A stretch of DNA of 64,000 nt from Simmondsia chinensis (taxonomy: Eukaryota > Streptophyta > Magnoliopsida > Caryophyllales > Simmondsiaceae): the NCBI GenBank assembly GCA_018398585.1, contig JAGTTD010000003.1, forward strand, positions 4,472,637 to 4,536,636. Direction: 5' to 3'. Position 1 is the first letter of the stretch, and each line of letters starts with the position of its first letter. This document shows, one piece after another, positions 22,637 through 32,605 of this stretch. The notes under the pieces were generated by a model. It was not told the origin of the DNA, did not search any database, and saw only the letters and a list, made by a program, of their open reading frames with translations. The position numbers were made by a program, and so were the translations under genes.

Positions 22637-24586
22637 TGTTGGGATGAATTTAAAAAATTTTCCCTAAAGTTTACGCAGCGGAATAGGTTTAGAATTCATA
22701 ACTCTAAACCTAGGGTTAAATTAAAATTCTTAATTTTAAATGTACTGACTTAAATTCATAATTTAAAACATGAGATCTGAATTCTTAATTTAGATCTACA
22801 GGCATTTTACTCTGATGCGTTCATAATAATACATAAACTCAAACAGTTATAATAACGAATACTGTAATTAAATAGAAACGCGATACTAAAAGAAGAAGGA
22901 AAGAAAAACATATCTGAAATTGCTCCAAAAAAAAAAGAAAAGCCTGAAAGATAATAATATTCTTCAAAATCTAGACCCTGAGACCTTCTACACAATGACC
23001 TCGAACTGCCTGGAGGGTGGCCTCCGAAAAATATTAAACTGAGAAAAGAAAAACTTCAGCAGAAATTTTTCTCTCCAATTAGGTCTCCTAAATAATTTCA
23101 GAAACCCTAAACAAATACGTTAACTTCGATGCCAAACCTCGGAATAAGCCCCTCTATTTATAGTTTAAATCAAAACGCAGCGTATTGTGCAAAAGCAAAA
23201 CCAAAACTACTCGTTTCATTTATTGTGCATTCGTCTGTTATTTTTACTAGCGTGACATGTGGCGAGCCGCGATTGGCCGGCCCCTGCTCACGCAGATAGC
23301 GCAAGGGCCTATTGCGTGCTGGTTGGTTGACCCGTGAGCACTCGGTTTAAGGGCTGTGCGTGTTTTTTTTCCTTTTTTTTTTGTTTCCCACATGCAAAAA
23401 TTCATCTTATAAATTTTAATTTTTTAAAATTATTTTATTTTATAATTTTAAAATTTTGTTCATCTCATAAATAATATTTGACAAAATTAATTTACCAATC
23501 TTATGAATAAATAACTCGTTTCATGAATTCTTTAATATTTTTCTAATAGCAATAAAATACAGAGGCCTGCGCAGGGACCTCAGAGACAATTTAATTTTAG
23601 CTCCAAATGGGTTAAATTAAACCATCTCATGATATTAATTTAATTACCACTTAATGAGATTTAATTCTACTAAATAAATCTCACTGTACTCCATACTTAA
23701 ATTATTTATTCGATATCTCCCTAATAGAATGTAATGATGACTACAACCCCTCCACTAGATGTCCATGACAAAGGAGAAATATAACCACTACCATTATCTT
23801 TCTCATAGCTTCTCCATTAGTTACCCACTCGCCCTTCACTAAATAATTCATTTATACTGGAACATATTCATAGTATAAACTCCAAATGTCAAACACCTGG
23901 AATACTTTAGCCAAAGTTTTCGAACTATTCAAATATTTGCGAATCAACTAAGGGGACATCTGTATTTCATAAGAGACTGCAGATTTCCTATTGAATGCCT
24001 GATCCTTATCACACTTCACGCTGCTACCCAGTGTACATGGGATTTCGGTCATTTGTTTTGACCTTATTTATTGTACATCAAAGTAACTAATGCTCGATGC
24101 ACAAGTCTAGAATACCCTCAGGATTTGGAGTCGTCGTTCAAATAGTTCAACATGAATCACTCATCTCCGATAGTAGTCTAGAAATAAGTAACCCACATGG
24201 GCCAACTCATTGTGTCAAACACACTAACCTAACACTTTAGGATCTCCATCCACATGACCAGGACAAGGCAACCAAAGTGTCACGTTATTGTCTTAACATA
24301 TAAGTGGTCCAAACTTGTCTTCGACTACGAGTCTTTCAAACAGTAATCCATACCATTTGTTCCAAGTCTATCTGTGGCTTAGTCTCATAAACCACTTAGA
24401 ACAAACATGTAAATTGTAGTCTTGGACTACACCCATCCCATGGATGTTTCCCGGATGAAAATCACATGCAGTATAAATATTCACATACACAAATTTAACT
24501 AGAAAACGACTGGAATTTCAATTTTACTTATTAATTAAAATAATGTATCCCAAATAAATCTAAATTTCAGGACACTGTTCCTAACG
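22637..24586 (-). repeat. long copia-type LTR with adjoining primer binding site, minus strand
   Basis: On the minus strand it starts near GTTAGGAACAGTGTCCTGAAA and ends CATCCCAACA. Next comes ATTGGTATTAGGGC, a degenerate primer binding site for initiator tRNA-Met (TGGTATCAGAGC). About 2 kb, AT-rich. It is a partial element: an LTR plus at most about 100 bp of internal sequence (to about 22530) embedded in the Tat-like element. No target duplication was found. Confidence 0.6.
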
Positions 24587-25146
24587 CCTTATCCCCAAAA
24601 GCGGTAAGCAGTTGAGGTCAATGACGCGCGGTTCAAATTTCGGCTCTCTCCCTAGTCACGGTGAGTCTCTTTTGCCTGCTTGTTTTGTTTTCACTTTTAT
24701 GGTGACCACATCAGACCTTATTGCAAACAAAATAAAGCAAACACGCCTTTTGGCAACCACAATAGGAGGCTTAAGATAAGACTTTTTCGTCTTTAGCCCA
24801 TCATGGATTACCATGATGTAATTTCAGACCATCCATCGATGGTCAGAACCAGGAGGTCCAGTGCTATCCTTCATGAGGAGCTAGAGGGCCAAGCCATGAT
24901 TGGATCCCTGCTTAAGCATCCTCTTGAACAAAGCCCTATAACACAAAGGGATTAACCGAGTCATAGCCATAGCAGTGAGAGCGTTGGTGATGATGACATC
25001 CGAAAAGTTGAACAAATTGGGCTGGCCATTCTTTCAAGAGTTTCATGGCTATGCTTAAATGCCGCTTAGAAATCATGGACCAAAGAGTCCAATAAACGAT
25101 GAGAGAAGCCTTTGAGAGATAACATGCTGAAACAGAGCACAATCTA

Positions 25147-25377
25147 GTGGCCCAGCATGACAACTCCGCTTCCCGGGGATTAGTAATAAATAACGTTCGA
25201 ACTTTAATGGAAGAGCTACATGAAGAGACTGACAGAGTCCTAGTTCAGATGAACTCAATCTTGTCTTCCACTGGTACGCTTATTGTTAAAGATGTGGCAA
25301 GACAAAAAGTAGCTGAGGTGAAGCCTATCTTGGTTAGAGAGGCTGAGGCTCGTACTGGGTTGCTTCAGGCTGTTTGA
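25147..25377 (+). pseudogene. N-terminal gag remnant of the Tat-like element
   Basis: An uninterrupted frame of 76 codons rich in charged residues (RTLMEELHEETDRVLVQMN) ending in a TGA at 25375-25377. It lies in the position of the variable N-terminal gag region. No domain is recognised, so assignment rests on position. Confidence 0.4.
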
Positions 25378-25919
25378 GAGAATATCATGCAACGTAGGCC
25401 AACACCTCTTCCCTCAGCACAACTTGATATCCTCACGGGGCTCCTTCTAATGCATGATTACATGTGACACGGGTGGACCATATTGTCCCGAAGAGAACGA
25501 AAAACCCAGTTATGGCTAACCCAAGTGTCACACACTTGGAATCCAACCGTAGGAACAACGTACCTTTTGGGGTTGTTGACCCTTTGACTTAGTGTTTTTC
25601 TCTAGCTTGGAGGGATCTCAACGACAGTATGCCAGTGTTTCTTATCCCCGAGATAGGAGGAAAAACTGTTCATACCCTGCTCAAGTAGTGGAAGTTGCCT
25701 CAAGGCCCACTCAGAGCCTTGAAGTAGGAATGCAAGGATAAGTACACTTCTGGGGGCCAGCCTCTCCTTCCTAGACCTCTCCATGCTTATCAGACTGCCC
25801 ACTTCCTTAAGATCACGATTTGGGGACTTATGAAGCAAGGATGAATGAACAACCTGCTAATATTGGCGTGCAAGATTCAATTGCGAGTGTAGAGAAGCAA
25901 CTAATAATCAGTACCTCAA

Positions 25920-26418
25920 GCTGAGACTGTTCCCGAGTTCCTTAACTGGGACTGCTTTTCGATGGCACATTAGCCTGCTACTTAATTCCATCTATTGTTG
26001 GGATGACATGGCTAAGAAATTCAAGGCTCAGTTCCTAAGAATGGAACAAGGAACTTCCATGTCTAACTTGGCTCAAATGAGAAAAAAGCTAGATGAATCT
26101 ATGGAAAATTACATTAATCAGCTCAAGAGAGCCAGGTTAAAATGTACTATAGCTCTTCCCGAAGTTGAATATGCCAAGCAGGCCTTTTATGGCTGCTTGG
26201 ATATTGAATTTAAGAAGAAATTCGAAGGCTCTAACTTCACGACACTCTTATTGTCGGTAGAATGTGGCGCTATGTACGAAGCCATCTTAAACGAAGAAGG
26301 CCTGAATAAAAATTACGTGTATGGAACCTACACACACGACCTAATCGAAGAGGATGAAGATCCTCCATATGAGATTGACATCGCTGAATACGTTGAGGGA
26401 CCTCCTGTAATCCTTTAG
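25920..26418 (+). pseudogene. gag of the Tat-like element
   Basis: The frame reads LFPSSLTGTAFRWHISLLLN, then MAKKFKAQFLRMEQGTSMSN, DESMENYINQLKRARLKC and ALPEVEYAKQAFYGCLD. These match the Retrotrans_gag capsid pattern of plant gypsy elements (SL-x-G-A-x-x-W-x-x-L ... F-x-x-Q-F). The clean part is 26008-26418, ending in TAG. A frame change near 25,990 separates it from the first motif. Confidence 0.8.
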
Positions 26419-26499
26419 TTAAAAAGGATATCAAAGCCATTATCAATCCCAAGACATGAGTAAATACTCGTTTGACCACTCAGGGGCCGACATAATATT

Positions 26500-27129
26500 C
26501 GATTGGCTTTGGGCAAATAACAAACTCTAGATTAGGGGTAAACATAGATTCTGGGTTTGTGTTGACTTTAGAGATATGAATGCAGCCACACGAAAATATG
26601 AATACCCAATTCTAATTGCTGACGTGCTCATTGATTCTACCTCGAGGCATGAGGTCTTGTCTTTTATAGATGGCTACTGTGGGTGCTACCAAGTTATGAT
26701 TACTTTAGAGGATACCCATAAGACAACATTCAAGTGTCCTAGGTTAATAGGAACCTTCACGTGGGTAGCCATGCCGTTTGGTTTAAAAAATACTGGCACC
26801 ACCAACCAACTAGCCATGAACATGATTTTTCATGACCTCGTCGGCAAGATCATGGAAGTCTACATTGATGAAATCATGGTCAATTCAAACTCCCAAGACA
26901 AACACTTGGAAGCCTCGAGAGGGGCATTCCTTAGAATGAGGACCCACAACAACAAGATGAATTCACTACAGCGTGCCTTTATTGTACGCATTAGGAATTT
27001 TCTTTGTTTTCTTGTGCACCCGAGGGGCATTAACGTGGACATTAATAATATTAAGTCCATTCAATAGTCTAAATCACCTTGAAATAAAAAGAAGCCCCAA
27101 CTGTTCTTGGGGCAGGTTAATTTCCTAAG
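26500..27129 (+). pseudogene. reverse transcriptase of the Tat-like element
   Basis: The frame 26576-27067 carries RT motifs in order: LSFIDGYCGCYQV, AMPFGLKNTGTT, IFHDLVGKIMEVYIDEIMV, and HPRGINVD. The catalytic box, Y-V-D-D in active enzymes, is Y-I-D-E here, so the second catalytic Asp is lost. Upstream RVCVDFRDMN-like sequence is partly readable. The thumb/connection coding sequence (QVNFLRYFILD) ends exactly at the SINE insertion point. Confidence 0.85.
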
Positions 27130-27145
27130 ATATTTCATCTTGGAT
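27130..27145. repeat. SINE target-site duplication, left copy
   Basis: ATATTTCATCTTGGAT; matches 27408-27423 with one mismatch. Confidence 0.9.
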
Positions 27146-27190
27146 AGGAACATACACAGTGCCTCAAGGGCTCCCACCTACGCAGGGTTT

Positions 27191-27192
<2 letters not shown>

Positions 27193-27224
<32 letters not shown>
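27193..27224. repeat. G/C homopolymer of 32 bases
   Basis: An uninterrupted run of 32 G on the plus strand. On the SINE strand it falls where the 3' domain normally has a short C-rich stretch (CCCTCCCC-like), so it looks like an expansion of the SINE's own C run. The exact length may be unreliable for sequencing reasons. Confidence 0.9.
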
Positions 27225-27300
27225 CGGATGTACGCAGCCTTCCCCCTTCAGGGTGTTAACCTGAAGAGAGGTTGTTTCCCAATGCCCCCAACCTGAGGGT

Positions 27301-27402
27301 GAGGACTTCCCAGGAGGTCACCCATCCTGGTACTACTCTCGCCCAAGCACGATTAACTTCGGAGTTCTAATGGGATCCGGTGACGTTGTGTTGGTGCCCT
27401 CT
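27301..27402 (-). pseudogene. 5S rRNA-derived head of the SINE
   Basis: The minus strand has CACCGGATCCCAT, AGAACTCCGAAGTTAA, CGTGCTTGGGCGAGAGTAG and GGATGGGTGACCTCCTGGGA, the order and wording of plant 5S rRNA. The internal promoter blocks are kept: A box with one visible change (TTAATCG for TTAAGCG), intermediate element, and C box. About the first 30 nt are altered and about the last 12 nt of 5S (GTGTTGC...) are missing, so this is not a functional 5S rRNA gene. Confidence 0.9.
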
Positions 27403-27407
27403 TTGGT

Positions 27408-27423
27408 ATATTTCGTCTTGGAT
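27408..27423. repeat. SINE target-site duplication, right copy
   Basis: ATATTTCGTCTTGGAT; pairs with 27130-27145 with a single A/G difference. Confidence 0.9.
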
Positions 27424-28380
27424 GCAGTAGAAAAACAAAAGTCCTTTCTCCACTATTAAGGCTAAAGAATGAGAAGGACTTCAAGTGGAAGGAGCCACAT
27501 CAAGTAGCTTTCGATGCCATCAAGTTCTGCCAAAGTAGGGCAAACCTTTGAAGATTTAAGTCTCTACTTCTGAGGAATCTATTGGTTGCTTATTTGTATA
27601 AGACAATGAGCAAAGGTTTGAAAAGGCTGTGTTCTACCATAGCCATTGCTTAAATGAATGCAAAACAAAATATTTCTTAATTGAGAAGCTATATTTATCA
27701 TTGTCCTATGCATTAGTAAAATTAAGACTTTGCTTTCTGGCATTTACCTTATACATGGTTGCTCAAACAGATGTCCTTGAGAATATGCTGGATAGACTCT
27801 TGATGAGGGGAATATTGAGCAAGTGGAGTATTGTTCTACTTCAATTTGAGTTGGTCTACGTGTCACAAAATTCAGTCAAGGGCCAAGCCATAGCAAACTT
27901 TTTAGCTGAGCACCCAAACATTCATACTAGCTTAAAGTACGAACCAGACCAGCTCCTAGTGGTGGAAATGGTCCCATAGAAATTATATTTTGATGGATCA
28001 AGGACCAATTGAAGTGCTGGAGTTAGAATTTGATAGAATCTCGCGTTGGGATCGTCACTAAATTAATTGTTACTTTAGTTGGCAATTGCTCCAGCAATAT
28101 GGTAGAGTATGAGGCACTGATAATAGGCCCATAGACTCTCTTTGAAATGTGAGTCCTCGATGTCATTATTAAAGGGGGATTCCCAGTTGGTGATTTGCCA
28201 TGTCAAGGGGAATTTAATTGTTTGAGCAACACCTCAAACATATACTTTTCAAAAGTGCAAAAGCTTTTGAATAAGTTCAATTGTGTTCAACTGGAGCATA
28301 CCCCTAGAGAGCAAAATGAAGCAACCAATGACTGAGCTCAGTTAGCTTCAGGGTACAAGTTGCCCAGGACTTGGTGCGAA
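27424..28380 (+). pseudogene. RNase H region of the Tat-like element
   Basis: After the SINE the frame resumes with LLRLKNEKDFKWKEPHQVAF (connection region). The frame 27629-27979 gives LYLSLSYALVKLRLCF, YMVAQTDVLENML, SKWSIVLLQFELVYVSQN and KGQAIANFLAEHP, the classic RNase H. A second ribonuclease-H-like domain follows in pieces (FDGSRTN, GNCSSNMVEYEALIIGP, LASGYKLP), typical of the Tat group. Multiple stops make it inactive. Confidence 0.8.
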
Positions 28381-28559
28381 GAAACTACGCTCATCAAGAC
28401 TAAGGTTTTGGACTATGGCATCGAATTTGCTAAGTCATCTAGTTTTAAGAGTAGACTTAACCCAAGTGAACACTTGGTTGCTTTGAGATCTATCAAACTC
28501 TCCTAAGTCAATACAAGGACTAGAGGAAGCTTTTAATTACTTCAAGAACCCTTCAGATT

Positions 28560-29600
28560 ACATTAAGGACAAAAAGATGAAAATGAGAGCTCATATATTC
28601 CATCGTGATGATGAATCTGGAGAGTTATGTAAAAGGGACGCTAGAGAAGTCCTTCTCAGGTGCCTTGACTCGGACGAAGCAAGGCTAGTGATGGTAGGAG
28701 CCCATGAGGGTATATGTGGATCCCTTCTGGCTAGTAACAAGATGCATTGGCGCATTAGACATTGTGGTTAATACTAGCCATCAATGATGGATGACTGCAT
28801 AATGTATGCCAAAGGGGTGTAGAACATGCCAAAGACATAAGCATGTATCAAGAATCCCATCAGCTAAGGTGCATTCCATTGTCAAACCATGGCCCTTATG
28901 ACGTTGAGCAACAGACATCATCGGAGAAATCAATCCCCTTCTAGCAAGCAACACTCTTACATCCTTCTAGCCATAGACTACTTCACAAAATGGGTGGAGG
29001 CTAAACCATATAAGAATATGAATCAGTAAGACATGATTGATTTTATCAAAGAATACATCCTACATAGGTTTGGTATCCCTGAGACCATAATAGTGGACCA
29101 AGCTAAAGTGTGTCATGGGGCTAAAGTTGAGAAGTTCACCAATTGTTTCAACATAAAAATCTTGAACTCAACCCCTTACTAAGCTTAAGCCAATAGCCAA
29201 TTAAAGTCAACAAACAAATTCTTAAGGCCAATACTAAAATAGTGATTGAGGATAATCCCAGGTGTTAGGATAAATTGCTACTGAATTTGGGCTTATAGAA
29301 CGTCCAAACATGACGCAATTGGGACAACTCCCTTCCACCTGGCATATGGCAATGATGTCGTGCTCCCAATGAATGTAACAATTCAGTCTATTAGGTTGGT
29401 TCATCAACGGAAGTTTTCTGAATTTGAGTATGAGCAGGCTATGGTGGACAAACTAGCTAACTTAGACCAAGCTAGGCTTGATGCACTTCACAAGTTAAAG
29501 AAACAAAAGAAGAGGGTGGTCAAACCATACAACAAAACGGTCAAACCCTGGTCTTTTGACTTAGGGGCTATAGTCTTGAAAGTGTTTGTACCCATTGTAA
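28560..29600 (+). pseudogene. integrase of the Tat-like element
   Basis: Recognisable blocks are VLLRCLDSDEARLVMVGAHE-GICG (zinc-binding region), SYILLAIDYFTKWVEAKPY (core with the first catalytic Asp), RFGIPETIIVDQ (near the second Asp), GTTPFHLAYGNDVVLPMNV and the basic tail LHKLKKQKKRVV. The clean C-terminal frame is 29360-29647, whose last codons already belong to the next element. Many in-frame stops. The junction with the minus-strand gag array is near 29,605. Confidence 0.8.
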
Positions 29601-29604
29601 GAAA

Positions 29605-30758
29605 GACCATGTCTTTGGGGGATAAGTGGCTATCATACTTGCTCTGAGATTCTCAAATCTCATCATATACTCCTTAACTGTCATTGTTTGAAACACCTTA
29701 TTTAAGTTATCAACAACATCACTGCAATCCTCATCACCACAACGCTCGCATAACTCTACCACAGATTCAATCCAAGAAAGAGTAGGATTGCTTTTCAACA
29801 AATTATAGAACTACACCACATGATCTCCAAGGAGGTGCACTGCTGCCAATTCTACTTTCTCTCCTTATTTAATGTTGTAGAAATGAAAACACCGATCACA
29901 CCTTCTCAACCACGATTGAGGCTGTTTGCCATCAAATGGATCAATCGGAACTCGAGGTTTTCTGGTGCATTACTTCTTCCATTCGATATTGCATCATTGC
30001 TTTCCGATCGTTGCTGATGATGCTGATCCGGTGGACGACCTCGATATTCAATGTCCTCAGAAGCGTTTCTAGACGCACATAAGAATCAGGAGGACGATCA
30101 TTCTACTCCAAATTCATGCCTGATGACCGTGATTGAACTTGCTCAATTGGATGATCTCGCGTTCTTGCAACTGCTTCAACCTCTTGAGGTTTGATTTCAG
30201 CTGGTTGCAATCGATCTTGAGGCCTAGCAGACGCTTGAACCAGAGGAGGTTTATTGAATGATCTGTTTCTAGGTTCCTCAACTACATTATGAGCTTGTGA
30301 TTGCACCACTTCGGGTGTAGATATCAATTGACTTGCAGGCCGAAGTACTCCAATTACAGATGATTCTCCTTGTCTATTAACTTGATTTTGCAATTCCGTA
30401 AACTTGTGCCCAAAGCCTTGTAACTTCTGTGACATTAGATTATCATGCTTCTTATCACTTTCTAATTGCAGTTGATCAACGCCATTTTGCTATAGATTCC
30501 GAAATGGAATGAACATCTGATCCATCTGGAGCTTCAATTGATCATTTGTAACAAATTGCACCTCTCTTGATGCATTAGCACCAACAACCGTAGCAAGGGA
30601 CACATTTGGATCAACAAATGTGGCGGGATTTCCAGTTTTAGCTCTCGATCTGGCAGTTACTCCACTGGACAAGTTTGAATAGTTCTTTTTATGCTTCGCT
30701 CGTTTGAATCAAATTGCAAATGATCGATTGACAGCAAGAAACCAGCTCTGATACCAAA
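29605..30758 (-). pseudogene. extra chromovirus gag copy joined to the left LTR
   Basis: On the minus strand a primer binding site (TTTGGTATCAGAGC, at 30758 downward) follows the LTR at 30759-31178. A gag frame then includes a coiled-coil-like N-terminus (KLQGFGHKFTELQNQVNRQG, near 30,380-30,430) and LLKSNPTLSWIESVVELCE and VKEYMMRFENLRASMIATYP. It breaks off in mid-gag at about 29605 against the Tat-like integrase. With the neighbouring element it makes an LTR-internal-LTR-internal tandem. Confidence 0.8.
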
Positions 30759-31178
30759 TGTTAAGCTTCAATTCAAAGATTGAAGTTAACTTGTGAAAGA
30801 GAGAGAATATATGAGAAAAGAATTGAAGCCAGATGAGAGATTAGGGAAGTAGATGAGAGTTAAGTGAAAATATCTCAAAGGATATTATGAAATTTCAATG
30901 AATGATTGAATCTTACACTTGAACAAGCTATTAACAGAAATCCACATACATTGCTTCAAGACAGGACTTAACTAAATTAGGAAAGCCTGGCCGCCATTAT
31001 TGACATAAACTTGACCACAACCGGCTTAACTAACACTTCAAAAGCTTTGGGGCCAAACTACCAGCATTACAATTTTACTTAACAAAATGCAGCACTAGAC
31101 TTAACCAATTAACGGATGCTTTACTAGAAATTACAGTAACAAGCAGCAACAACGAGCCTCACAAGCTAGATCATAAAA
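30759..31178 (-). repeat. left (3') LTR of element B
   Basis: 420 bp, the same length as the right LTR. Its outer end on the coding side reads TTTTATGA rather than TGTTATGA, so the terminal TG is mutated. On its other side it also serves as 5' LTR for the extra gag copy. Confidence 0.85.
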
Positions 31179-32523
31179 ATGCAAATTCTTCCCATGTTGC
31201 AAATTGCTTGTCTAAGTTAACCCAATGCACCAATACTTCTTTTATTGTCCTGCCACCAACGTTCAGCTTCCTGGTAGCCAACATAGTAGAAGGTTGCAGC
31301 AGCATTACACCATTTGAACTAGCTTCTGGTGGTTCCTTTGCACTCTTACAACCTTTCTTCAATTTTTTCTTAAGCAATGACAATGGAAAATATGGTGAAT
31401 GTATGAGTTAGGAGTTAAATCAAGAATAAATGCTACTTCACTGATCCTTTTCACAATCTTATGTAGCCCAAAGAATCGGGCACCCAGCTTGACATTCTTC
31501 CTCACAACTATGGTGGATTGTCTATAAGGTTGGAGCCTGAGATAAACCGTATCACCAACTTCAAAATTCTTGTCCACACATTTCTTTTCAGCATACATCT
31601 TCGTTCTTGCTTGGGCTTGATCATGATTATCTTTCAATAATTGCATCAACTGCCTTCTTTGCTGCACCAAATCACTTACTTCTGGTACTGGAGACATCAC
31701 TTTTTGCAGCATAAATGGATTTGGAGGATCATATCCATAAAGTGCCCTGAGAGGAGTAGTCCCAATCAATGCATGAGAATGTGTATTGTACCTATACTCT
31801 GCTAATGACAACCATTTATTCCACTCCTTTGGATAAGTGAACACCACGCTTCTGAGGTATTACTTGACGCATTGATTGACTCTTTCTATCTAACCATCTA
31901 TCTGAGGATGGTAGCATGAGCTAAGAGCCAAAGTTGTCCCCAACAAATTGAATAACTCCTTTAAAAGTGACTAGTGAAGATCCTATCACGGTAAGATATA
32001 ATGGATTGAGGTAATCCATGTAATTTGTAAATGTTGTCCAAGAAGCATCTAGTCAACTTCTATGCAGTAATAGGCTGGACCAAGGCAATAAAGTGACTGA
32101 ACTTAGTAAAACATCAACCACTAGCCAAATCACCTCCTTGCCTTCTCACTTGGGCAATCCCTCGATGAAGTCCATACCTATGTTCACTCGAGCTCCTTCA
32201 GGAACCGAAAGAGGTTGTAAAAGACCATGATACCAATGATCTCCAAGCTTGCTTTGTTGATAAACTTCACAAGATTGAACTAATTCTGTCAATTACTTTT
32301 TAAATCCAGGCCAACTATGATAAGCTTTAATTTTTTGATAGGTGCCTTCAACCCCTGAATGTCCACCCCTAGCAGAATCATGAGAAGCACTAACAATCTG
32401 ATCTCTTAAAACAGTGGAGGAGCCTATGTACAGCTTGCCCTTCAATCTGATTATCCCATTTGTCACTGAGAGCTTAGCATCTATATCAACATTGCTAGAT
32501 CCCTGCACACTGAAGGCTATCAT
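31178..32523 (-). pseudogene. integrase and chromodomain of element B
   Basis: The integrase zinc-finger region starts HDSARGGHSGVEGTYQKIKA (near 32,300). The C-terminal half (31359-31847) has WLSLAEYRYNTHSHALIGTT, ALYGYDPP and the GPF/Y-like region FFGLHKIVKRI. The end (31178-31383) reads EVLVHWVNLDKQFATWEEFA, a chromodomain-like motif. The segment between about 31,850 and 32,290 is frame-shifted. Confidence 0.85.
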
Positions 32524-32605
32524 ACACTCTTGCGCAAAAGTGTCACCTTCAAATGAGCTCTTCTACCTAAGATGGGAGAACAATGGATGCAGCTCCACAA
32601 AACCC

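Larger units (their letters stand above)
27146..27407 (-). mobile_element. 5S rRNA-headed SINE with angiosperm 3' domain
   Basis: Read on the minus strand, the unit starts with about 100 nt derived from 5S rRNA (27402 to 27301). It then passes into GGGAAACAACCTCTCT, GAAGGCTGCGTACATCC, a C run, and CCCTGCGTAGGTGGGAGCC then GGCACTGTGTATGTT, which is the conserved 3' domain of Au-type and related angiosperm SINEs. A 16-bp direct repeat with one mismatch encloses the whole 262-bp unit, so head and tail inserted together. Removing the unit with one repeat restores the host reading frame (FLRYFILD joined to AVEKQKSF, then LLRLKNEKDFKWKEPHQVAF). SINEs carry an RNA polymerase III promoter and move using LINE machinery; that activity is family knowledge. 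Confidence 0.85.
24600..29600 (+). mobile_element. Tat-like Ty3/gypsy retrotransposon, internal region
   Basis: The order gag, RT, RNase H, integrase on the plus strand is that of Ty3/gypsy. The RNase H region ends with an extra ribonuclease-H-like domain (KLYFDGSRT style, NMVEYEALIIG, then NEATND), as in the Tat/Ogre group. Many stops and some frame changes are present. A SINE is inserted at 27146-27407. The 3' end is lost where a minus-strand chromovirus array begins at about 29605. Confidence 0.8.

Noticed and set aside
27301..27402. Functional 5S rRNA gene or Cassandra LTR
   Set aside because: Both ends of 5S are altered or missing, no 5S tandem is present, and the target duplication encloses a SINE 3' domain rather than an LTR structure.
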